Shown here one piece after another: positions 13,171 to 21,100 of a stretch of 30,065 bases of DNA (positions within the stretch are counted from its first letter, which is position 1; every line of letters starts with the position of its first letter). Location of the stretch: NCBI RefSeq assembly GCF_001949145.1, contig NW_019091531.1, positions 509,280 through 539,344 of the forward strand, given 5' to 3'. Source of the DNA: Acanthaster planci. Its lineage: Eukaryota; Echinodermata; Asteroidea; Valvatida; Acanthasteridae. A model generated the notes under the pieces. It had not been told where the DNA came from, made no database searches, and was given only the letters and a program-made list of their open reading frames with translations. Made by a program: the position numbers and the translations under genes.

Positions 13171-13201
<31 letters not shown>

Positions 13202-16200
13202 ATGTGCACTGTGGGAAGCGATATAAAAATGTGTGGGCTGGATTTTTAAAACTACCAAAAAGACTTGATCCCCTATTCAGGCGCAATGTAAGGGATGTGC
13301 TCACCAATGAAAATCAAGCTATGAAAACACCAATAAAACGATGTATTCAGTTGTGGAATATACTGTATAATAATACCCCATCGGACCTTTCAACTTCGTT
13401 TGATCATCTATTTTACCGTATCCATTTTAGATTTTTTTATCTATTTTGCAGTCCCCATTATACATTTTAGTGTATGATGGCTACTTTATGCCATATACCA
13501 TCTGCGGTTTTTACTTTACTTGCAATATTTTCAGGAATTTTTCTATCCTCTTGTATGCAATGCACCTTGAGCATATCACGTTGTAAAGATAGCGGAGAAT
13601 GAGAGGTACAGGTGTGCTTGGAAGGTTAAATACACTCGGACTTTGCAGTACGTTGCAGGCGAATGTTGACATATAAATGGACATTTAACAACATGGATGC
13701 GGTTGCTTTCAAGAATTGGCAAAGGTTTGATATTTGAATTTGACACTTTCATTCCATGTTTGTGCAAACTTTCGACTACTTATCCTTTTTACTTAGCTTG
13801 GACATTGGACCTTTTAAAAACCAGAACCAAAAATGCATTTTAGTACTGCTGAGAGAGCGTGGCTGCCCGATTGTATTGTCGATGCACGTGCGAGCGTTGA
13901 CTGAGCTCGATTGAAACTTGGCTAGACTTCAAACGAAAAAAGACTTGCCTTCAAAGCCCTCCCCACTGGTGGTGTTGATGATGCGGCCCGATTTCTGCTT
14001 CTTCATGACAGGCAATACGGCGCATATAACACGGATGGGTCCCCAGAAATTGGTGTCCATCATGGCTCTGGCCGCATCAAGAGATTCATCCGCCATAAAA
14101 TACCCGTCGAACACAGCATAACCGGCATTGTTAACTAATTGGGATAACAGATGCAGCTCACTCAATCACACCTGTTGAGTTATTGCCAAACTATGGTGCT
14201 TACATTTACCATTGCGTTAAATTAAATTAATCAGTTTCGAATCTCGCATTTCATGGAAAATGTTAAACTTGGTGCATCTAACATGTTTATTCACAAGCTA
14301 AAAACTTCAGTGTTGAATTCAAAACTTACAAGAGTGCAGTCAGCAATCACTTGCATGAAAGTATTGAATCCAACGTTTTAAATGTTAGCCGACAATTAAT
14401 ATCCAAAATTCATGATTTAAACCATGAATGCAACATTTTAAACGCTGATTCAACTTAAATTTTTAAACAAACTCTTTAAGGGATTTGATATTTCAAGTGC
14501 TGTGAATAACATTTATTGAAAACTTCCAGAGCGTAGTCACTTACTGCACTCATTAAAGTGTTGGATTCAAACTTCAGTGTAGCGTGTTGGTGACATGCAG
14601 GCTTTAGCCTCTTCTTGTCGTGTATGTGCCTGCTCTGTTGTTGTTTGTGTAGCGTCTTTTGTGCAACATGGGGTTGTTCGTTAGGCAGTTTCAGAGTGTT
14701 TTAAGTAATACTGCAACATTTTCGTGCAATGTTCTGGCATTTTGGCTGCTTTTGATGCGAGATGCGAAATGGCCGATAAAGAGCACCATACTAGTAGCGC
14801 TAGTGCCCCCTTGTACGTACATCTAGGAATATACATGTATATTCACCTAAAGCTGCTCACCCCTTTCCCTTGAGCAAAGAAAAGGTTATTTGAACTGATC
14901 CGGAATAGCATTCAGCTGCAATTCTTTATTTGCATAAATGCGACGATACACCGCAAAGTGAAGGACGATAAATTCCACACCTCCAGGTTCCATGCATGAG
15001 CCGTTGCTCACATTGGGTTTTAGTAAGCGGCAGGGCCGCTCCTGAAATAAACAAATATTGCCCTCAAAAGTCCGCTGTCCCCAAAAATGTAACATTCGAA
15101 ACCCATGACGTGATGAAAAAATAGTTTTGACATTGATGAATATACCGCGCATGACTAAACTCTTTCGACAAAGTATAGTGATCGTGTGCCCTCCACAATC
15201 TTGAAACTGCTGCCTAGAATAAAACAGGAAACTTATGATACTAGCCTACTTCTATTCAACCAGTGGCACATGCGGGGGGGTGCACGAGGCACGTTACTTC
15301 AAAGTCACGTTGTCAATATCGTCATCCCTTTTGATTGCAAGCACCAACATTTAAATTAAACGGTATTGCCATATTTCTCTCTGGATTGGGAAGTCTTTTA
15401 ATAGATAAAAATGAAAAAAAAAATCCCATTTTGCCTGCCCCTCCTGGACTCAAGACCAAGATATGCCACCGTTACTGTTTTCAGCCATCGGTTGATTTTT
15501 TGTCATAAAAATCGTTGACTGTTTGTATTTTCATACCTCTGCTGTTAGGCGAGCATTTTTTTTATAAGATGGTACTCGGATCTTTTGCAAGACAAACTTT
15601 GGAAGAGGACAGAAAAAAGAAAAAAAAAACATTTTCTGAGATCTCAAAAAAACAAAACAAACAAAAGAAAAAACAAACTCACAAACATGAAAGGTTTTCA
15701 AGGGAGAAATCCAAAATTCTCAACCCCTCCCCCCAAAAAAAGGGGGAAGAGATATCGCGCTAGCCACCGAGGACCACAGGTCATAAAATTGAAGTCTGTG
15801 ACTTTCCCATTGGTTGGACAGTGGAGCATTTTTTTCAGATTTATATCAGAAAATTGTTGGTATGCGGATGCAAAATTTCTCAACATAAAAAAAAATAATT
15901 TTTCCACTAGTTCTGAATCCGGAAGGTCGGGGAATCAGAGCACTATCTTTAAATAAAAAAACAAAAAACAAAAACAAAAAACAAAAATTAAAAAAAAACA
16001 AATAGTACCAAAAAAAATCGCGCTTTACTGAAAGTTGTTTTGGAAAAAAGTGCTATGGGGCGGTTTCCACAATATTTCCTTGGTAATTTGAGGGAAACAG
16101 AAACACTCACAGACGACATCAATTCTGCCATTTTCCTGCACAACGTCCTCAACCAGTGCCGTGATGGTGTCGACTTTAGTTACATCGAGCGCCCGGATGA

Positions 16201-18123
16201 ACAGTCTTTTGTTGAGCGCGTCCCCCGCGGCCGACTCCAGCGGTCCTCTCTTCTCGAGATTTCGCATTGTCGCATAAACCTGGGGTTACAGGGTAAACCT
16301 TATGTTCATTGGCTTTTGTCAGGGCAGACATTTTTTAAGCGCTACTGATTTTCCCATTTGACCGAAAGAGTCGGGACAAAAATGTGTTGTTGCGATTTGT
16401 TAAACAGTTACCATTCTTGAGGGTCTTTTATTTATAGACAAGATACGTTTATTTGCAGATATAATACGTTTTGTAGTAATTAAAACTCATATCCCCAAGC
16501 CAAGACATGGCATTAACGGAAGCCAAGCCGAACGAAATCAAACCGGAGCTTGAAACTCTGCACCTACAACTAAACGTGCATATAAAGGTGGCATTGGATT
16601 ATGTCACCAGGTATCGATCAAATTACAAGCAATCATTACTGTAAAGTAGATAAGACGAGCTTGTTTTTGTTGCATACACGAGTTGACCAAATTGGATAAT
16701 TAACAGCTGATCTCGTTATTTGTTCAAGTACGTGTATTTCAGATAAAGTTCAAATAAAGATAAAACTGGTCATCTCAATTCGTCATTATCCTGAAAGAGT
16801 GCAAATTATTTTTTGCGTGAAACAACAGTCTTTTAAATCAAAACATGGCAAATAATAATGATGAAGTTTTTAGGATTATAAAGGGGGTCCAACCTCCTTA
16901 GCTCCTTGAAACACGGCATCTTGCTTTGTTGAAGTTTTTCCTCAATCCTACCGAATAAAATAGGTACAAATGTATCGCTTTAGGATAAAATATGTAGACG
17001 TGTCTGAATAAAATTAGGGGAAGTTGCTTAAAATTACAGGTACTTGACAATTCTTACCCATGGAGAACCTGATCTCCCAAAACTTAATGCCTCGGTTGTT
17101 CACGAACAGCAACCCACAATGACCCATGGTTTCAAAAGCGATTGCTTGAACAATCAACCTCTGTATAGTGTTATATGGTGTCACCCCCACCCCCACATGG
17201 CTTTTCAGATTTTCATGGCTGGGCAAGTTATCCCCCACCACCTTCTCCGTCCCCATTCCCCCAATGTCCGACACAAATTTACCCCACTGCAGCATACCAC
17301 TGGCTAAAAGTGCTAAAACTGTCTGACTTTTCAAATACTGGGGGAGGAAAACACTTTTCATTAGGAGGCACGCACTTCGAGGACGTTCTCAATGTCGGAG
17401 TGTAGTAGAGAAACAACAGTGATGGTGAAGGTCATACAGTGAACGATGTTCCGTTAACGAACAGGTAAACGGTTTAATTGGGAGCTCCTTATCGGCCATA
17501 AGTGACCTTTGCATCGTATTAACCTTGCTAGATACCCTTCACAATATCATGGACCTATCCATTAAAGTTGGGAACTGTTAATTGAGGTCAGAAGTATGAA
17601 ATCTCAGCACGTGAGATGTTTCCAGACAGCGGCGGCATGCGATTGCTTTTGAAACCGTGATAATTTGTGGGTTACTGTTCGTTAACAATCGAAGTATTAA
17701 ATTTGAGAAATCAGGCCTTTCCTTGCGGTAAGAATTGTCAAAGTACCTGTAATTTTAAACAACTTCCCCATATTCTATTCAGACACGTCCACATATTTTA
17801 CCCTAAAGCGATACATTGATACCAATTTTATTCGGTAAGGTTGGGTAAAAACTTCACGAAACCAAGACGCCGTGTTTCAAGGAGCAAAAGTGGTTGGCCT
17901 CCCTTTCTAATCCTCAAAACTTCTTCGTCATTATGTTGTTTACAAACTTCTGATCTCAAATACCCTGTACGTTAACGTGTTCAAAGGAAACTTGCCATAT
18001 CTTGAAACCAAGTTCATTAAGATTTACCTTGAAATTGTGTTTGGATTTGGTAGCTAGATGCACTGCAGTTGCAAAGCCCATCCCGCTTGAGCAGCCCGTT
18101 ATAATGACAACAGTGGCGGCCAT
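9394..18123 (-). CDS. RDH8/HSD17B1-like short-chain dehydrogenase, five coding exons
   Basis: Exons 18028-18123, 16111-16279, 13949-14134 (or its twin 12118-12303), 11182-11278 and 9394-9718 join in frame to 290 residues plus stop. The family reduces or oxidises retinoids or 17-keto/hydroxy steroids with NAD(P)(H). Visible motifs are the TGxxxGxG cofactor loop (T9-G16), the NNAG box (90-93), the structural Asn of D-T-N (N117), catalytic S145, the Y158-x-x-x-K162 pair and P-G-P-V (189-192). The S-to-Y spacing of 13 and the 3-residue offset from human HSD17B1 numbering (S142, Y155, K159) support the assignment. All residues needed for catalysis are intact. Whether the substrate is a retinoid or a steroid cannot be read from the sequence. 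The odd points are the duplicated exon 3, a GC donor after exon 3 and an uncertain C-terminus. Confidence 0.9.
9719..11181 (-). other. Intron 4 of the dehydrogenase gene
   Basis: The donor AA|GTAAGC at 11181 and the acceptor TTTTACAG at 9719 bound this 1463-bp intron. It contains the TTG microsatellite and several chance open frames, but nothing recognisable as a gene. Confidence 0.75.
10204..10266. repeat. (TTG)21 microsatellite
   Basis: There are twenty-one uninterrupted TTG units in intron 4. They create spurious long poly-Leu and poly-Val open frames on the + strand. The length suggests it is polymorphic. Confidence 0.97.
11182..11278 (-). CDS. Dehydrogenase exon 4 (active-site Tyr and Lys)
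   Basis: This 97-bp exon is bounded by an acceptor with a long T-rich tract (TTTTTTTTTAAG, 11279-11290) and a GTAAGC donor. It encodes Y-P-F-H-G-L-Y-S-A-S-K followed by H-A-S-Q-G-L-S-E-N-L. The Y-x-x-x-K pair (Y158, K162) is catalytic in short-chain dehydrogenases. Its first two bases complete a Gly codon begun in exon 3, and its last two start the Lys codon finished in exon 5. Its upstream T-tract marks the left edge of the tandemly repeated block. Confidence 0.88.
11282..13168. repeat. Tandem block, copy A (contains exon 3A)
   Basis: This block of about 1.89 kb is repeated in direct orientation at 13170-15011. It runs from the poly-A tract beside exon 4, through intron 3 and exon 3A, into intron-2-like sequence ending CCATGCATGAGCCGTTGCTCAC. 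By eye the copies are mostly identical, with scattered single-base changes and small indels. Copy A has about 45 bp near 11805 that B lacks, and extra bases near 12075-12090. Confidence 0.92.
12118..12303 (-). CDS. Dehydrogenase exon 3, copy A
   Basis: This is a second, intact version of exon 3: 186 bp, phase 1 at both ends, with the same TTAG acceptor and the same GAAG|GCAAGT donor as copy B. It encodes N-N-A-G-Y-A-V, D-T-N-F-W-G and the catalytic Ser in N-T-T-S-G-E-G. I count five base differences from copy B. Four are silent and one changes Ala to Glu (L-D-E-A-R instead of L-D-A-A-R). Splicing either copy alone, or both, keeps the frame. Including both would duplicate part of the Rossmann fold and probably destroy activity. 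Confidence 0.8.
13169..13195. repeat. Ambiguous base and poly-A at the tandem junction
   Basis: The only n in the window (13169) is followed by T and 25 consecutive A (13171-13195), exactly where block A ends and block B begins. The matching left edge of block A is the A-rich tract at 11282-11300 next to exon 4. A low-complexity run plus an uncalled base at a duplication junction is a typical place for an assembly join. Confidence 0.9.
13170..15011. repeat. Tandem block, copy B (contains exon 3B)
   Basis: This is the second copy of the block at 11282-13168. Beyond 15011 the sequence (ATTGGGTTTTAG...) has no counterpart after copy A, so 15011 is the right edge of the repeat. Copy B has about 21 bp near 14818-14840 (around ATATACATGTATAT) that copy A lacks. 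Confidence 0.92.
13949..14134 (-). CDS. Dehydrogenase exon 3, copy B
   Basis: This 186-bp exon has an acceptor TTAG at 14135-14138 and a donor GAAG|GCAAGT, a GC-AG intron with the consensus that GC donors usually show. Its first two bases complete a Phe codon begun in exon 2, giving F-N-N-A-G. It also encodes D-T-N-F-W-G with the structural Asn, and R-I-I-N-T-T-S-G-E-G with the catalytic Ser. It lies nearest to exon 2. Copy A is its near-identical twin 1.8 kb further along the transcript. Confidence 0.87.
15012..16110 (-). other. Part of intron 2 of the dehydrogenase gene
   Basis: This is non-coding sequence between block B and exon 2. It is rich in A-runs (about 15605-15690 and 15948-16017), which generate lysine-rich chance frames. 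Nothing else is recognisable. Confidence 0.65.
15948..16017. repeat. A-rich (CAAAAA)n-type low-complexity tract
   Basis: Runs of A are broken at near-regular spacing by C, in the pattern ACAAAAAACAAAAACAAAAAAC. It could be the decayed tail of a retroposon or simple expansion; no SINE or LINE body is recognisable next to it. Confidence 0.7.
16111..16279 (-). CDS. Dehydrogenase exon 2
   Basis: The acceptor is ACCCCAG and the donor T|GTGAGT; the exon is 169 bp, phase 0 at its start and phase 1 at its end. It encodes V-Y-A-T-M-R-N-L (human HSD17B1 has V-Y-A-T-L-R-D-L), then an R-A-L-D-V-T segment whose Asp is expected near the adenine of the cofactor. It ends with G-R-I-D-V-V just before the NNAG box. 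The fit to the family at both borders is direct evidence for the splice sites. Confidence 0.9.
16507..16644 (+). other. 45-codon open frame of unknown status in intron 1
   Basis: An ATG-to-TAA frame of 45 codons on the strand opposite to the host gene begins M-A-L-T-E-A-K-P-N-E-I and ends Y-V-T-R-Y-R-S-N-Y-K-Q-S-L-L. Its composition looks protein-like (charged N-terminus, amphipathic middle). I recognise no family. It may be a remnant of a transposon ORF, an antisense small ORF or chance. Confidence 0.2.
16848..17145. repeat. Large intronic inverted repeat, left arm
   Basis: This arm pairs with 17639-17941 in inverted orientation; the arms are about 300 bp with a spacer of about 490 bp. Strong blocks are GCTCCTTGAAACACGGC (16901-16917), the stretch from TATCGCTTTAGGATAAAATATG through AATTACAGGTACTTGACAATTC, and GGTTTCAAAAGCGATTGC at the inner end. 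Read on the minus strand the arm contains an open peptide with A-I-A-F-E-T and C-G-L-L-F-V-N-N-R-G-I-K-F, followed by a GTAAGAATTGTC donor-like site. As part of the dehydrogenase pre-mRNA the two arms could fold into double-stranded RNA. Confidence 0.82.
17639..17941. repeat. Large intronic inverted repeat, right arm
   Basis: This is the inverted partner of 16848-17145; its outer end is only about 90 bp from exon 1. Read on the + strand it contains A-I-A-F-E-T and C-G-L-L-F-V-N-N-R-S-I-K-F, and again a GTAAGAATTGTC site. The arms differ by scattered substitutions and short indels (roughly three quarters to four fifths identical by eye). Confidence 0.82.
18028..18123 (-). CDS. Dehydrogenase exon 1 (start and cofactor loop)
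   Basis: This exon is 32 codons from ATG to the donor AAG|GTAAAT, phase 0. It encodes M-A-A-T-V-V-I-I-T-G-C-S-S-G-M-G, the first beta strand and TGxxxGxG dinucleotide loop, and ends H-N-F-K. Human RDH8 and HSD17B1 both begin this close to the loop, and the ATG has a good context (AAGATGG), so I chose this start. The frame is open upstream to another ATG at 18214-18216, 31 codons earlier, which would add a non-homologous extension. Confidence 0.9.
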
Positions 18124-21100
18124 CTTGTTTCTCAAATTAGCCAAATGAACAGCACTCAATTGGGAACAAGTGGAAACACCCGACTCCAACAAACCTTGGG
18201 ATTCAAATGTCCTCAAACCAGACTAATATCTTTCTCACAATATAATCTAACTAAATTCAAAGTCCACAGCGCTATCAAAACAAATCTTTATTTTTAGTGC
18301 TACAGATTAATTATTTTCCCCAATGGCATATAAATATCGGTATGACTTATTGACTTTACCCTCTGATAACATAAACTCCTCATCTGAACTTTTCTATTCC
18401 ACGTCCAGGCACATGCCCTTCGACCTGGGGCATCACGTGAGTATTATTCAAAGGAGAGAAAAAAGTCTCATCGAAACAAACTGACAAAAAATCAACGGTG
18501 TGAAAGGGGCCTTTTTCAGGCATTGTCGTGAAACTTAGTGATTTCTATCTCCTTTTCCCTCTTTTTTTTTCTTCGCTTTTAGTTTTGCCTTCCTTTCTTC
18601 TTTAAAGGTTTCATCCCCCCGCTCGCGACGCCTATGCCTTAACTGGGAGGTTCTGTGTCGTGTACAGTCATCTCTACCATCATGCACACCATTATCTGCA
18701 AACATCCCATCAAAATGGATACATCTTGTATTCTGACAGTACATATCGAATTCCCGATTCCAGAACCTTTTTAGAAAACTCTTAGTCTAAACTCTGGCTT
18801 TTGTTCATAGTGCGTGTAGATCATTATGGGAAATTCTGTGAAGCGTTTCAATCACTTGAATAATAACGAAACATGGCAAAGTTAAGATGAATTTGCAATC
18901 AAGATTAAAAGCTGACAAAACCCAAAACACAGCAGCACAATACATGCACATTTTCAAAGGAAAGTGTAGACTCAGTCTTAAACTTCTTCAAAACCCACTA
19001 GATCAAATGCGCCGTCCCCCTGCCCCCCCCAAAAAAAATATTCCTGGCGATGCCCACAAATCTGCCCGAACCCCCTTGTATGCTCAAAATGGCCTGCCTG
19101 CATGCATAGTAATCTGAGTGGTTGAGCCAGTTCCACAGCATGACTTGATTTGGGGGAAGAAATCACACCCGTCTAAACTGCACATGTCTAGATGAAATAT
19201 GAACCTTTCTCTTTTATGCTGCCATTATAAGTCTGAGCATATATTCTCAGGTCTCCAATAGCACACATGAACCACGCATGTATTAATTTCGCAAAAGCAT
19301 ATACACTTGCGCTGCTCTGGGAATTCCTGTAAATGAATTGATGGGTACATTTGAATACAAGGTAATACAAAGTAATGCATACAAGGTAATTTAGCGCCTT
19401 ATGATGGAGCCAATTGGTCGGATATATCGAAAAGAACGTGGGCCCAACACAGTCTTCACGAGCAGCGATTGCAGACGACAATAACGCGTATAATACCCCT
19501 TATGGAACCACTGAGTAGCGGCTGCAGCAACTTCCATGCATATGCGCATTTTAAAGCTACTGTCCCCTTCGACAAACTTCGACTGTGCTTAAAATAGATT
19601 CTCGGAGAACAGGTTGACTGTTAGGTCGCCACAAAGGCATGTACACGAAGGGTTCCCACCTGTACGCAGAGGACTGTAAGCTCGTATTACTGAGAATTCT
19701 ATGGAAATGTCAGTTATGGCTTTCACTTTAGATGGGACTCATTTTTTCATACAATGACGATGGAATATTGCTCTAAAATTTAGGAGTGATCAACTTGTGT
19801 ATGAGAAATTCCGTCATCAGCGGCAGCAGTCTTATCAAGGAAGTTATCGTCAGATAATTCAAAACGTGGAAAATAACAGAATTATTTGTGCGGCATCTTC
19901 ATTTGATTTTTTTGGGGGTTGATAATTGCTTTATGTAACCTTCATTGGTTTCTTTAAAGGGTTTAGGACCAACATTTTGAGCATGGGTGAGAAAGAAAAT
20001 GAAAGAGTACATTGTTCCGAAAATGGCTCCTTTCTTTCCATTTTTCTTTTCAAAAACGTGCGGTATATCACCTCGATGTATGGAGTGGTCCTTTCTTTTT
20101 TTATACTTGATGAAAAAAGAAATTCCACTGAGAGAAAAAAAATCATTTGGTTTTTGACTTGTAAGTCCTGGTTTATAATTCTCCCTTCGTCCGCATTCTG
20201 TTTAGCTCCTGTTCCCTTGTTAAACGTATATACAATGTCTAAACCTCTCAGTTTCCCGTCAATCCTACTCTGCGGCAAATCCAGGTCTTCGGGGAAAGGA
20301 TTTCTTTTCTGCAAATGCTTTCCAAGTCCGAAAAAGTGAAAGCCGGGCAATTACACAGACGTTTCACAAAGACGATTCTAATTTTAGATTGAAAACGTGA
20401 AAAAAATGAACCAAGTGGAAACTCAAATGAAATCTCAATCAACAGGAGTGAGACAGTTTCATTCGAATTCAACTTGTTCCTCGTATTTTTAATCGGAGGG
20501 AGCGAATGTTCACTCGAAATGGTTGAATTTTCATTTTGTTGGAATTTAAAGGGAGACTTTTAAAAGTGTTATCTGTAAAGGAATCTTCTTTACCGTGCGT
20601 AAATGTTGCCCCTTTCAATTCTTACAAAAGTGGGGTGGGTCTAATTTTCCCTAGTCCCAGCTATTTACGCCACTGGTCTTACTTGCAACTTCAGATACAA
20701 TTCACATTTTTACACAGAAGAGTCCGCTTAGATATTTTAATTTGTGCACAGGTCAAATCAAAGCAAGAAGTACCACCACAGCAATAGCGACATGGGTGTT
20801 GCCTGGAAGTTAACCATCTTTCCAAAAGGCTTTCGTGACTCTCAGTGTTTGCAGCCTGAGAGATCCGAGCAAATATCCGTACTATGGTTCGGCGGTCCGA
20901 CGCTCAAGGTTGTCAGACACATTACCAGACTGATTAATGTCTGTCCGTGGAGCTGAAATTGGCAATTACATCCGCTGTTCCGCTCATATATAGTACGATT
21001 TTTAGGACAGGATTTAAGTTGCTCTGAAACAGTAGAAGTTCAATCGTTTCTTAACGAATTTGACATGGACTAATGATCTAAAAACCAATTATTGTAATAA

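Larger units (their letters stand above)
16280..18027 (-). other. Intron 1 of the dehydrogenase gene
   Basis: The donor AAG|GTAAAT at 18027 and the acceptor ACCCCAG at 16280 bound this 1748-bp intron. It carries the large inverted repeat and a 45-codon + strand open frame (16507-16644). Confidence 0.75.

Noticed and set aside
18535-18744. Minus-strand lysine-rich frame ending K-A-K-K-K-K-E-G-K-G-D-R-N-H
   Set aside because: The composition comes from a polypyrimidine tract on the + strand; the possible acceptor has no pyrimidine tract and no family is recognisable.
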